A DNA stretch of 25,000 nucleotides from Prorocentrum cordatum (lineage: Eukaryota; Sar; Dinophyceae; Prorocentrales; Prorocentraceae). Below the pieces are notes generated by a model. That model saw only the letters and a list, made by a program, of their open reading frames with translations, was not told the DNA's origin and ran no database searches. Location: positions 1-25,000 of the forward strand of contig CAUYUJ010000383.1 in NCBI GenBank assembly GCA_963575745.1, in the 5' to 3' direction. The number at the start of each line of letters is the position of its first letter. Position 1 is the first letter of the stretch. Position numbers and translations under genes: made by a program. Positions 1-10,730 of this stretch are shown here, one piece after another.

Positions 1-274
1 GGGCTGCGCTGCGGAATGGGTGGTTGGTCCCTGGGTGGTGCAGCTAGGACCGTAGCGGGCCACCCCGACCGACCGCATCGCGGGGAAAGCTCTGGGGAGG
101 ACAGGGAAAGCTCTGGGATCTGGCTGGTGGCCCTGGAGGCAGACAGCGGTGTCCGCGGGGACGGGGCCTCGGAGAGAGTCCGCGGGGCCAGAGCCTCTTG
201 GACGGCCTCCAGGCTACATCATTTCGGTAGCAAATCATGGAAGCCTGGTGCGCCCTCTTAATTCCGTCTTCAGT

Positions 275-377
275 GTCGACTAGCGTCCACTAGCGTCTGG
301 GAGTCGATGCGAAAGCGCCGATTTAGCGTCGGCCAGCGTCGACTAGCGTCGATTGAGCGACGACTAGCGTCGATTCG
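275..377. repeat. Cluster of short AGCGTC motifs
   Basis: The hexamer AGCGTC recurs about seven times in roughly 100 bases, mostly as ACTAGCGTC or GACTAGCGTC (for example 279-287, 289-297, 341-350 and 362-371). Spacing is irregular, so this is a degenerate short-motif array, not a clean satellite. Confidence 0.6.
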
Positions 378-480
378 CAAGAGCCGACAAGATGGCATGG
401 GAGGCTCCCATGAGCTGCCACAGAACATCATCCCCGCGCCCTGCCGAGGGAGGAGGGGATGGGCCACTCGTAGGGAGGGG

Positions 481-584
481 CTGCCCACCCGCTCCCGGGG
501 CGCACTCCTTCCCTCTCGGCGGCACTTCTCCTCCCCACCCGCTCCCGGGGCGCACTCCTTCCCTCTCGGCGGCACTTCTCCTCC
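481..584. repeat. Tandem duplication, 50-bp period
   Basis: Positions 481-534 recur at 531-584 with a 50-bp offset. Apart from one mismatch (483 against 533) the copies are identical by eye, including GCTCCCGGGGCGCACTCC at 491 and 541. Such high identity suggests a recent duplication by slippage or unequal exchange. Confidence 0.9.
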
Positions 585-1280
585 AGGCACGGGAGCGTGC
601 CACCTGCCCACGGGCGCGCGGGTGTGGTGCTGGGCCCCACGGAGTCTCGCACCGCACTCTCCGCGCAGTGGCCGAGAGGGTTCCACGGTCCCCGACCTTC
701 CCGGGAGGAGGAGGGACGGGAGGAGGCTGGGGCCCGAAGGCCCCCGACATCCTCGCGTCGCGGAAGATCACCACAGATGCTTCATCAAAAGGACTGCCTC
801 CGGGGCCCTCGCCAGGCCTGGGGACTGTCGACGAAGCTGCTGGGGTCCAGCCCCTGAGATCTGGGCGTTGATTGTTTTGTTGTTCCGCTCGGTCTCGCTC
901 GCTTGCAGGCCCCGGGACCCTCACGGACCCCTGACATTTCATTTCGTTCCCGTCTGCCCACCTTGCATGTCGCGGTCGTCAGACCCCACGGGATACCAAG
1001 ATTCCTTGAGTGTCCCGGCTCGCGTCCTCAACGAATGACGGCATCATACCGCGGTTGCCAGACCGCGCAGGACTCCAGGAGTCCTTGTCCCCCGCTGCTT
1101 TCCCCAGGGCGTCGCCCCCGCCCAGGCCCGATCAGGGAACGCCCTGGGGGCCCTCAGGGCAGGGGCTCGAAAAAGTTTGGATGACCAGAGCGTACAACAC
1201 ATCGGCCAACCAACGTTTACAGGGTTGGCTGAACGAGGCAGCGGAGAACGTGAACGTGGCCCTCGCCTAGGAAAGTCTTA

Positions 1281-2094
1281 CGTGTGGGGCCCAGAAGCTG
1301 AAACATCCTTTGCCCGACCCCACTTCCACCGCGCAAGCGAAAGCATAGACTGTGCAACCCTTGGAGGTGACGGACAAGGCGTCTGTGATCAAGGCGACGA
1401 TCTTCGCATCAAGCCATCTAGGAACGGATCCAAAGGAGGGGGCAACGAACAATTTTATGTAACAGTGGCTTGTGTGGTTCCGTGTCTTAATATTGCAGAC
1501 AGCCCCGATGGGGAGGCGTCACAGCTTCACGCCTCCCAGGCGTCACGACGCATGTGCAAAGAGACGTAAGTCATCGAAAGCTGGAGCACAGCAAAAAGGA
1601 CACACATGTCATACCAGCCACACGGTGATCTAACAGAGCGTATCACCAGAGTTTCCCATAGCCGAAGATCAACTTATGAACCGGTGATAACCGAAAACGG
1701 CAGCACATAACATAATATTGCATGCATAAGCTGGACATGGCACTGCCAAACATTCCATCCAATCGCATAACATTGTATACCACTTTCTAGCACAACATAT
1801 TATGGAACAACATAACCTTAATTACACAGCACTACACATGCTAATAACACATATCGAGGGTGGACAGACCTCCTACACTGACACGTCGATTAGCGAATTG
1901 GCCGTTGTCGGTTCGCGAGAGGGCGTCGCGGGCGTCATTTCTGCGGGTCCAGGTCCGTCGGTTTCGGTCCTGGGCGAGGTTTACTAAAGGGAGGTTTGTC
2001 CACCGCCGAACATTACATCTGAGTGATGGGGCCGAACGGTCATTCACTGTCCCTGGGTGCGTGGCTGAAGTGGGATTCCGCGGTGCGGATTCTC
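1281..2094. other. Mixed-composition stretch without a recognisable gene
   Basis: Composition shifts from GC-rich to more balanced or AT-leaning here, most clearly at 1570-1860. Frames are short and match nothing I know. A perfect 9-bp stem, GGGAGGCGT (1511-1519) with ACGCCTCCC (1529-1537), has a 9-base loop, but no U-tract follows, so it is not a bacterial-type terminator. The stretch ends where the GTT-linked repeat array begins. Confidence 0.6.
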
Positions 2095-2162
2095 GTTGTT
2101 GTTGTTGTTGTTGTTTGTTGTTTTGTTGTTGTTGTTGTTGGTGTTGTTGTTGGTGTTGTTGA
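2095..2162. repeat. Imperfect (GTT)n tract at the left edge of the T array
   Basis: Interrupted GTT triplets (interruptions TTTG, GGTG) lead straight into the first T unit. The sequence to the left does not resemble the 3' end of a T unit, so this is the left border of the array. Confidence 0.9.
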
Positions 2163-3146
<984 letters not shown>

Positions 3147-3903
3147 GAAGATTATTACTTCTAAAGAATAATTATTGTTGGGACCCCTGTGCGCGACCCC
3201 CCCGCCGCGCCTAGGCCGCAGCCTCATTTTCATCATTTTCGTGAGGAAGTCTCAGGCAAAACGGGTTGGTCCGGATCCGGTTGTGTTGTTACGATCGGTT
3301 TTCCCTTGCAAAAAATAAGCTAAAGTGGACATTTCTTGTTCTAACATACCAAACTTCAAGAATCCCTTGCAAAAAATAAGGTAAAGTGGACATTCGCGCG
3401 CGCAAGACGAAATCCTTCCAAAACCTTAGTTTTCGTAGCGATTTTAACATAAAAACATCAAAAAACCAATGGTTTTTCAAAAAAAATGTCAACAATTCAT
3501 CCCGCGCGCTCTGGCGGATTCGTAGGAAACCCAACACTTTTAATCATTTCTGTCAAACGGGCTTTTGCGAGCAACTTTTTCGAACTTCTGCAACAACGGT
3601 TGCGCACCTGCCAGGGCCATCATCCCTGTCAAATAATACCATGCGGGACACATTCGTTTTTTCTTCGCGCGCGCACGCCGTCGTCGTCGCCCGCGGGGCC
3701 CTGAATAGTAGCCACGGTCGTCCGCATGCCACGAAGTGAAGTGTCCGAACGTCATAGGGCGGGAAGCTGGGTGTGGGTGGTGGCGAAGAGTCGTCCTAAA
3801 CTTGGTAGAGCTTGAACCGGCCCCCCCACAAAGTGGGGGTATTGCCCGCCCTATGACGTTCGGACACTGTGAGAAACGGAAGTGTCCCACGTGCTAGTAA
3901 CTG
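3147..3903 (+). repeat. T2, second T unit (alpha, I) with a local rearrangement
   Basis: This copy has the alpha-class 5' part (GGCAAAACGGGTTGGTCCGG, AAGCTAAAGTGGAC). Inside it CCCTTGCAAAAAATAAG occurs twice, at 3303 and 3364, a 61-bp internal duplication also seen in the other alpha units. Near its 3' end the usual CCTATGAAAACCCTGGCACT is replaced by CCTATGACGTTCGGACACT. The replacement is the reverse complement of sequence at 3740-3763 in the same unit. The CCCCCAC-AAA-GTGGGGG hairpin is at 3823-3839. Confidence 0.9.
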
Positions 3904-3925
3904 TTTTTGTTGTTGTTTTGTTGTT

Positions 3926-4832
3926 GAACATTATTAATGCTAAAGAATAATTATTGTTGGGGCCCCTGTTGCAAACGGCCCCCCTGCGCCGCCTAGGCCG
4001 CAGCCCCATTTTCATCATTTCGTGAGGAAGTCTCAGGCAAAACGGGTTGGTCCGGATCCGGTTGTGTTGTTACGATCGGTTTTCCCTTGCAAAAAATATG
4101 CTAAAGTGGACATTTCTTGTTCTAACATAACCAAACTTCAAGAATCCCTTGCAAAAAATAAGGTAAAGTGGACATTCGCGCGCGCAAGACGAAATCCTTC
4201 CAAAACCTTAGTTTTCGTAGCGATTTTAACATAAAAACACAAAAAAAAAACCAATGGTTTTTCACAAAAAAATGTCAACATTTCATCCCGCGCGCTCTTG
4301 CGGATTCGTAGGAAACCCAACACTTTTTAATCATTTCTGTCAAACGGGCTTTTGCGAGCAACTTTGTCGAACTTCTGCGACAACGGTTGTGCACCTGCCA
4401 GGGCCATCATCCCTGTCAAATAATACCATGCGGGACACATTCGTTTTTTCTTCGCGCGCGCACGCCGAAATCTCAAAAAACCATTGGGCTTCTTACGAAT
4501 TTTAGCACCGCGCATCATAAAATCACACGAATCGCACCGTAGGTCCTCGAAAAACACCTGCACGACTTTTCAAAATGTCCACCCGCGCGCGCTGTCCTAA
4601 CAACTTCTGTGGGTGTGTACTCCACGCCAGTGTAGTAGCCACGGTCGTCCGCAGGCCACGAAGTGAAGTGTCCGAACGTCATAGGGCGGGAAGCTGGGTG
4701 TGGGTTGTGGCGAAGAGTCGTGTGGATATTTGGTAGAGCTTGCACTGCCCCCCCACAAAGTGGGGGTATTGGCTGGCGTCGCATGAAAACCCTGGCACTG
4801 GTGAGAACACTGAGCGTTCGGGTAAAGTGATT
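3926..4832 (+). repeat. T3, third T unit (alpha, II)
   Basis: The 5' and core parts follow T2. After the GCGCGCGCACGCCG motif it departs from class I: it carries CGAAATCTCAAAAAACCATT, a segment with CACACGAATCGCACCGTAGG, and then GTGTACTCCACGCCAGTGTAG before rejoining at AGTAGCCACGGTCG. It ends with the class II end GCGTTCGGGTAAAGTGATTG, where class I units end with the CACGTGCTAGTAATTG type. Length is about 907 bp. Confidence 0.88.
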
Positions 4833-4838
4833 GTTGTT

Positions 4839-4890
4839 GAACTCTCATTCTTGAAGAATAATTATTGTTGATCCCCCCCCACCGGTGCAC
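4839..4890 (+). repeat. Truncated T-unit start
   Basis: GAACTCTCATTCTTGAAGAA followed by TAATTATTGTTG matches the first 40 or so bases of a T unit. The similarity then stops at a run of eight C residues followed by CACCGGTGCAC. The copy is either broken off or interrupted by the following sequence. Confidence 0.7.
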
Positions 4891-5004
4891 ATTGATTTTT
4901 TTCGATTGAAGTGCCACCCCCGGGGCTCGCACCTGGTTTTTTCTCAAGGAAAGTCTTCCTGCTCAAACTGTGCCCCTGCCCCCCGGGCTACAACAACAAC
5001 GGCT
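4891..5004. other. Unique spacer before the 41-bp array
   Basis: I see no repeat or coding feature here except a short CAACAACAAC run at about 4991-5000. It separates the T-unit stub from the 41-bp array. Confidence 0.6.
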
Positions 5005-5465
5005 CCGCTTGAGACTTCTTCGATTTTTACTCAGGACCCCCGCTCCCGCCTGAGACTTCCGCGCAATTTACTCAGGAAAGGCGCTCCCGCTTGAGACTTC
5101 CTCGCAATGTAATCAAGACCCCCGCTCCCGCTTGAGACTTCCGTGCAATTTACGTGGGAACGGCGCTCCCGCCTGAGACTTCTTCGAATTTTACTCAGGA
5201 CCCCCGCTCCTGCCTGACATTTCCGCGCAATTGACTCAGGAACGGCGCTCCCGCCTGAGACGTCCTCGCAATTTAGTGAGGACCCCCGCTCCCGCCTGAG
5301 ACTTCCGTGCTATTTGCTCAGGAACGGCGCTCCCGCTTGAGACTTCCTCGCAACTTAGTCAGGGCCCCCGCTTCCGCGTGAGATTTCCTCACAATGTACT
5401 CAGGACTGTGCTCTCGCGTGCGACGTCCTCACAAATTATTCTGGAATTGCGTTTCGGCGCTCAGG
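5002..5465. repeat. 41-bp tandem array with alternating A and B monomers
   Basis: The anchor GCTCC (GCTTCC in the last copy) starts at 5042, 5083, 5124, 5165, 5206, 5247, 5288, 5329 and 5370, an exact 41-bp step each time, with a related start at 5002. The five bases before the anchor alternate CCCCC (A) with ACGGC or AAGGC (B). The 5' half of the monomer alternates too: CTTCCTCG or CTTCTTCG in A, CTTCCGCG or CTTCCGTG in B. The true period is therefore a dimer of 82 bp, about four and a half copies long. After 5380 the array decays into degenerate copies. Confidence 0.93.
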
Positions 5466-5836
5466 AACCACGCGCGCGCCAAGGACGCCTTCACAACGTG
5501 GTATCTTCCCTCCTTCGTCCTTCCCCCTCCCCTTCCTCCCACTCTCCGTCGTTCTTCCCCTCCTCCTCTTGCAGGGCACGCGCCAATTCCAATTGCGGGC
5601 AGAGAGATGTACGCCCCCGAAGGATTGACCGCCCGTTCCGGTTTGCCCGTACGTCTAAGCCCGCCGGCCCCAGCAAAGAGAAGAATCGCCCCCGAAAGAG
5701 GGGTGTGAAAATCCGGGAAAAAAAAAAGACGAAAGAGGGCGGGTATTCGAGGCGTGTAGGGAATACGTGTTGAATGACCTCGCGGTCAGTAAACGGTACA
5801 GCCCTTAAAATTGTTTGTTTTGGGTTGTTGTTTGTT
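5466..5836. other. Unique stretch without a recognisable gene
   Basis: A pyrimidine-rich run (5510-5570) ends in CTCCTCTTGCAG|GG at 5574. That resembles a eukaryotic 3' splice acceptor, but no flanking exon can be recognised. An A-run lies at 5719-5728, and an irregular GTTT/GTTG tract at about 5810-5836 leads into T4. Confidence 0.55.
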
Positions 5837-6630
5837 GAACATTTAATTACTTCTACAAAGATAAGTTATTGTTGGGGGCCCCTGGTGCCGACCCCCCCGC
5901 CGCGCCTAGGCCGCAGCCTCATTTTCATCATTTTCGTGAGGAAGTCTCAGGCAAAACGGGTAGGTCCGGATCCGGTTGTGTTGTTACGATCGGTTTTCCC
6001 TTGCAAAAAATAAGCTAAAGTGGACATTTCTTGTTCTAACATAACCAAACTTCAAGAATCCCTTGCAAAAATAAGGTAAAGTGGACATTCGCGCGCGCAA
6101 GACGAAATCCTTCCAAAACCTTAGTTTTCGTAGCGATTTTAACATAAAAACTTTTTTTCTTTTAAAAAAATGTTTTTTTTTAAAAAAAAAAGAAAAAAAA
6201 AAAAAAACTTGTCAAAATTTCATCCCGCGCGCTCTTGCGGATTCGTAGGAAACCCAACACTTTTTAAACATTTCTGTCAAACGGGCTTTTGCGAGCAACT
6301 TTTTCGAACTTCTGCAACAACGTTTGCGCACCTGCCAGGGCCATCATCCCTGTCAAATAATACCATGCGGGACACATTCGTTTTTTCTTCGCGCGCGCAC
6401 GCCGTCGTCGTCGGCCGCGGGGCCCTGAATAGTAGCCAAGGTCGTCCGCATGCCACGAAGTGAAGTGTCCGAACGTCATAGGGCGGGAAGCTTGGTGTGG
6501 GTGGTGGCGAAGAGTCGTTTGGAAATTTGGTAGAGCTTGAACCGGCCCCCCCACAAAGTGGGGTATTGCCCGCCTCCTATGAAAACCCTGGCACTGGTGA
6601 GAACGGTGTGTCCCCACGTGCTAGTAATTG
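5837..6630 (+). repeat. T4, fourth T unit (alpha, I)
   Basis: Same order as T2. It is modified in the middle: the usual CATCAAAAAACCAATGG segment is replaced by a T-run and A-run tract (6147-6208). One G is missing from the small hairpin (CCCCCACAAAGTGGGG), which shortens its stem. The unit ends in CACGTGCTAGTAATTG with only a vestigial TTG before T5. Confidence 0.9.
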
Positions 6631-6632
6631 TT

Positions 6633-7400
6633 GAACATTATTAATTCTAAAGAATAATTATTGTTGGGACCCCTGGTGCACGGCCCCCCCTGCGCCGCCT
6701 AGGCCGCAGCTACATTTTCATCATTTTCGTGAGGAAGCCTCAGGTAATTCGATGTGATCAAGATCCGGTTGTTTTGTTCCCACCCGCTTTCCCTTGCAAA
6801 AAACACTATAAAATGACATTTCTTGTTCTAATATAATCAAATTTCAAGAATCCCTTGCAAAAAATAAGGTAAAGTGGACATTCGCGCGCGCAAGACGAAA
6901 TCCTTCCAAAACCTTAGTGTTCGCAGCGATTTTAACATAAAAACATCAAAAAACCAATGTTTTTTCAACAAAAAAATTGTCAAAATCTCATCCCGCGCGC
7001 TCTTGCGGATTCGTAGGAAACCCAACACTTTTTAAACATTTCTGTCAAACGGGCTTTTGCGAGCAACTTTTTCGAACTTCTGCGACAACGTTTGCGCACC
7101 TGCCAGGGCCATCATCCCTGTCAAATAATACCATGCGGGACACATTCGTTTTTTCTTCGCGCTCGCACGCCGTCGTCGTCGGCCGCGGGGCCCTGAATAG
7201 TAGCCACGGTCGTCCGCATGCCACGAAGTGAAGTGTCCGAACGTCATAGGGCGGGAAGCTGGGTGTGGGTGGTGGCGAAGATTCGTTTGGAAAATATGGT
7301 AGAGCTTGAACCGGCCCCCCCACAAAGTGGGGGTATTGCCCGCCTCCTATGAAAACCCTGGCACTGGTGAGAACGGTGTGTCCCCACGTGCTAGTAATTG
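6633..7400 (+). repeat. T5, fifth T unit (beta, I)
   Basis: This is a clean copy with the beta-class 5' part (GGTAATTCGATGTGATCAAG, CACTATAAAATGAC) and the class I 3' part. The codon-like ATG at the start of the forward frame in other units (AAAAATGTC) is TTG here. T5 joins T6 directly at TAATTGAACATTATT, with no GTT repeats between them. Confidence 0.9.
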
Positions 7401-8391
7401 AACATTATTAATTCTAAAGAATAATTATTGTTGGGACCCCTGGTGCACGGCCCCCCTGCGCCGCCTAGGCCGCAGCTACATTTTCATCATTTTCGTGAGG
7501 AAGCCTCAGGTAATTCGATGTGATCAAGATCCGGTTGTTTTGTTCCCCCCGCTTTCCCTTGCAAAAAACACTATAAAATGACATTTCTTGTTCTAATATA
7601 ATCAAATTTCAAGAATCCCTTGCAAAAATTAAGGTAAAGTGGACATTCGCGCGCGCAAGACGAAATCCTTCCAAAAGCTTAGTGTTCGGAGCGATTTTAA
7701 CATAAAAACATAAAAAAACCAATGGTTTTTCAACAAAAAATGTCAAAATCTCATCCCGCGCGCTCTTGCGGATTCGTAGGAAAACCAACACTTTTTTAAC
7801 ATTTCTGTCAAACGGGCTTTTGCGAGCAACTTTTTCGAACTTCTGCGACAACGGTTGCGCACCTGCCAGGGCCATCATCCCTGTCAAATAATACCATGCG
7901 GGACACATGCGCCCAGGAATTCCACAAATGTGACCAACTATCTTGCGAGTACGTATCATCTCATGTGTGTCGTGCACACTATCAAATGTAACAGAGTTGT
8001 GTATTCCCATCGTCCCAGGAACTTGACCCAAAAATGTGACCAACTCCGATCTCTCTGTCTCTCTCTCTGTCTGCTCTCTGTCTCTCTCTCTGTCTCTCTG
8101 TATTATGTATTGTATGGCACAATTGCACCATGCTGGGCACATGCGCGCCCCGAATAAGTGACCAAGTTCTGTGGGTGTGTACCCCACGCCAGTGTAGTAG
8201 CCACGGTCGGCCGCACGCCACGAAGTGAAGTGTCCCAACGTCATGGGGCGGGAAGCTGGGTTTGGGTGGTCGCGAAGAGTCGTTTGGATATTTGGTAGAG
8301 CTTGTAATGCCCCCCCACGAAGTGGGGGTATTGCCTGGTGTCGTATGAAAAACCTGGCACTGGGGAGAACACCACGCGTTCGGGTAAAATG

Positions 8392-8395
<4 letters not shown>
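7400..8395 (+). repeat. T6, sixth T unit (beta, II) with an internal insertion
   Basis: 5' and core parts match T5. After GCGGGACACAT the copy carries about 260 bp of other sequence (7906-8165) before rejoining at TTCTGTGGGTGTGTACCCC as in T3. It ends in the class II end GCGTTCGGGTAAAATGATTG. The small hairpin keeps its stem but the loop is GAA instead of AAA (CCCCCACGAAGTGGGGG). Confidence 0.88.
7906..8165 (+). repeat. Insertion in T6 with a three-fold repeated motif and a CT tract
   Basis: A motif of about 35 bp built on CCCAGGAA...AATGTGACCAAC occurs near 7912-7945 and 8013-8047, with a weaker third copy at 8130-8166 (CACATGCGCGCCCC...AAGTGACCAAG). Between the second and third copies lies a CTCTGT/CTCT tract (8047-8102). 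Confidence 0.7.
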
Positions 8396-8424
<29 letters not shown>

Positions 8425-8425
8425 G
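8396..8425. repeat. (GTT)n tract between T6 and T7
   Basis: About ten GTT triplets without interruption join the class II end of T6 to the start of T7. Confidence 0.95.
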
Positions 8426-9165
8426 GAACATTATTTATTCTAAAGAATAATGATCTTGTTGGGGCCCCTGGTGCACGGCCCCCCTGCGCCGCCTAGGCCG
8501 CAGCTACATTTTCATCATTTTCGTGAGGAAGCCTCAGGTAATTCGATGTGATCAAGATCCGGTTGTTTTGTTCCCCCCCGCTTTCCCTTGCAAAAACCAC
8601 TATAAAATGACATTTCTTGTTCTAATATAATCAAATTTCAAGAATCCCTTGCAAAAAAATAAGGTAAAGTGGACATTCGCGCGCGCAAGACGAAATCCTT
8701 CCAAAAGCTTAGTGTTCGGAGCGATTTTAACATAAAAACATCAAAAAACCAATGGTTTTTCAACAAAAAAATGTCAAAATCTCATCCCGCGCGCTCTTGC
8801 GGATTCGTAGAAAACCCAACACTTTTTAAACATTTCTGTCAAACGGGCTTTTGCGAGCAACTTTTTCGAACTTCTGCGACAACGGTTGCGCACCTGCCAG
8901 GGCCATCATCCCTGTCAAATAATACCATGCGGGACACATTCGTTTTTCTTCGCGCGCGCACGCCGAAATCTCCAAAAACCATTGGGTTTCTTAAGAATTT
9001 TTTTTTTTTTATTTTGTTTTTTTTTTTCTTTTGTTTTTTTTTTTTTTTTTTGTAGGGGGCACCGTCTCTCTCTCTCGCAATCATAAAATCACACGAATCG
9101 CACCGTAGGTCCTCGAAAAACACCTGCACGACTTTTCAAATTTTCCACCCGCGCGCGCTGTCCGA
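8426..9165 (+). repeat. T7, 5' portion (beta, then T3-like)
   Basis: It starts with GAACATTATTTATTCTAAAG, where TTATTC-TAAA-GAATAA forms a perfect 6-bp stem. The core follows T6. From 8965 it follows T3 (CGAAATCTCCAAAAACCATT, then CACACGAATCGCACCGTAGG) but is split by a T-rich run (8997-9053) and a CTCTCTCTCT run near 9064. Similarity to T3 ends at CGCGCGCGCTGTCC. Confidence 0.88.
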
Positions 9166-9511
9166 ATCCTAAAACAACCAATGGTTTTCCAACATTTATG
9201 TTACATGAGCTCGCGCGAGCTACTTTCGCACGCTCTTGCAACGGGGGTCGCGCGCCTGCCAGGGGCCATAATCCCTTGCGGTTGCGCCATAGGTTGCGCC
9301 CTCGGCCGCCGAGAATAAAACGCCCCCCTATTGGTTCGCCATAGTTTGCGCCCTCGCCGCCGAGAATAACGTCCGCGGTACACTGCCCATTGTTTTGAAC
9401 AGGGGTATAATCCGTAATACAAGCTTGGACTAAGCTGTATCTAAAGCTAGGGCTGGGGATTCTTATTTAAGTTTCCACAAGATGTTTCCACAAGAAGTCA
9501 TTGTAACCATG
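9166..9511. repeat. Insertion in T7 with a diverged T-core copy and short repeats
   Basis: The left half looks like a diverged T core: ACCAATGGTTTTCCAAC, then CGCTCTTGCAACGG, then CGCCTGCCAGGGGCCATAAT, in the same order as the core. It also holds a perfect palindrome AGCTCGCGCGAGCT (9208-9221), two copies of TTGCGCCCTCG...CCGCCGAGAATAA (about 9294 and 9347), and a 13-bp doublet TTTCCACAAGATG/TTTCCACAAGAAG (9469-9495). Confidence 0.7.
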
Positions 9512-9717
9512 CGCCAGTGTAGTAGCCAAGGTCGTCCGCAGGCCACGAAGTGAAGTGTCCGAACGTCATAGGGCGGGAAGCTGGGTGTGGGTGGTGGCGA
9601 AGAGTCGTATGGAAATTTGGTAGAGCTTGAACCGGCCCCACCACAAAGTGGGGGTATTGCCCGCCTCCTATGAAAACCCTGGCACTGGTGAGAACGGAGT
9701 GTCCCCACGTGCTAGTA

Positions 9718-9722
<5 letters not shown>
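9512..9722 (+). repeat. T7, 3' portion (II-to-I hybrid)
   Basis: Similarity resumes as CGCCAGTGTAGTAGCC, the class II junction sequence, but the end is class I (CACGTGCTAGTAATTG). The small hairpin has a mismatch (CCACCACAAAGTGGGGG). This is the right-hand end of the T array. Confidence 0.88.
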
Positions 9723-9757
<35 letters not shown>

Positions 9758-9767
9758 GTTTGTCGTC
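9718..9767. repeat. (GTT)n tract at the right edge of the T array
   Basis: About twelve TTG triplets followed by TTTGTTTGTCGTCGTC join the T array directly to the CGACCCACCCG minisatellite. Confidence 0.95.
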
Positions 9768-10205
9768 GTCCCACCCGCAACCCGCCCCGCGACCCACCCG
9801 CGACCCACCCCGCGACCCACCCCGCGACCCACCCGCGACCCACCCGCGACCCACCCGCGACCCACCCCGCGACCCACCCCGCGACCCACTCCGCGACCCA
9901 CCCGCAACCCGCCCCGCGACCCACCTGCGACCCACCCGCGACCCACCCCGCGACCCACCCCGCGACCAACCCCCGCGACCCACCCCGCGCCCCACGCCGC
10001 GACGACCCACCCGCGACCCCCCACGACCCACCCCCGCTGACCCACCCGCGAAAACCCACCCGCGACCCACCCGCGACCCACCCGCACTACCCGCACCCGC
10101 GGCCCACCCACCCCAGCGTCCCGCCCGCGGCCACACCCGCGACCACCCCGCGACCCACCCGCGACCCAGCGACCCACCCGCGACCCACCCCGCGACCCAC
10201 CCGCA
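9768..10205. repeat. 11/12-bp minisatellite (CGACCCACCC[C]G)n
   Basis: Roughly 35-40 copies of CGACCCACCCG or CGACCCACCCCG, with a more degenerate middle (about 9990-10140). Open frames through it give Pro-Arg-Asp-Pro repeats on the + strand and Gly-Trp-Val-Ala-Gly repeats on the - strand. Both are products of the repeat, not evidence of a gene. Confidence 0.95.
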
Positions 10206-10690
10206 TCTTCGACTCAAACCACGTTCAAGGTACAAACCACCATTTTCGGCGCCTGCGGCGGGTTTTTTTTCCAGTCCTTCCAGGTGGAGAGCCCGCGACC
10301 CACCCCGCGACCAACTCGCGACCAACCCTCGACCCAAACCCTTTTCAGGGTACAAACCACATTTTTCGGCGCCTGCGGCGGGCATCTTTTGCATTCGTTT
10401 CATGGAGAGCCCGCGGACCACCCGCGACCACGTTCAGGGTACAAACCAATTTTTTCGGCGCCTGCGGCGGGCATCTTTTGCATCCGCTCCCGGTGGAGAA
10501 ACCGTGGCCCACCCGCGACCCATTCCACGTTCAGTGTACAAACCAATTTTTTCGGCGCCTGCGGCGGGCTGCTTTTGCATTCCTTCCAGGTGGAGGTGGA
10601 GAGCCCGCGACCCACCCGCGACCCAAACCACGTTCACTGAACAAACCAATGCCGCACAAGCGCGGCGGCAGATTTTTGCATGCCGTCTGA
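10206..10690. repeat. 92-105-bp tandem repeats that contain the minisatellite motif
   Basis: Four full copies and one decayed copy start near 10217, 10331, 10429, 10523 and 10627. Each holds ACGTTCAGGGTACAAACCA, TTTTTCGGCGCCTGCGGCGG, a TTTTGCAT segment, GGTGGAGAG, and then CCCGCGACCCACCCGCGACC, which is the minisatellite unit from the left. The family therefore looks like the minisatellite interrupted by a foreign segment of about 70 bp, later amplified as one unit. Confidence 0.88.
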
Positions 10691-10730
10691 GCCCGCAAGG
10701 ACCTCTTCAAGCCCCGCGCATCCACACCAG

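Larger units (their letters stand above)
1..1280. other. GC-rich stretch without a recognisable gene
   Basis: Several reading frames of 60-240 codons are open on both strands, but they overlap one another, are rich in Arg, Pro, Ser and Gly, and show no domain or motif I recognise. That is what high GC content alone produces. A short perfect inverted repeat lies at 1069-1085 (AGGACTCC, one-base loop, GGAGTCCT). A weak two-copy similarity lies near 969-1015 and 1052-1095. I see no tRNA-like or rRNA-like sequence. Confidence 0.6.

Noticed and set aside
1511-1537. Nine-bp hairpin as a transcription terminator
   Set aside because: No T-run follows and the context is not prokaryotic.
5510-5576. 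Pyrimidine tract with CAG|G as a 3' splice site
   Set aside because: It looks like an acceptor, but no coding exon or donor can be paired with it from sequence alone.
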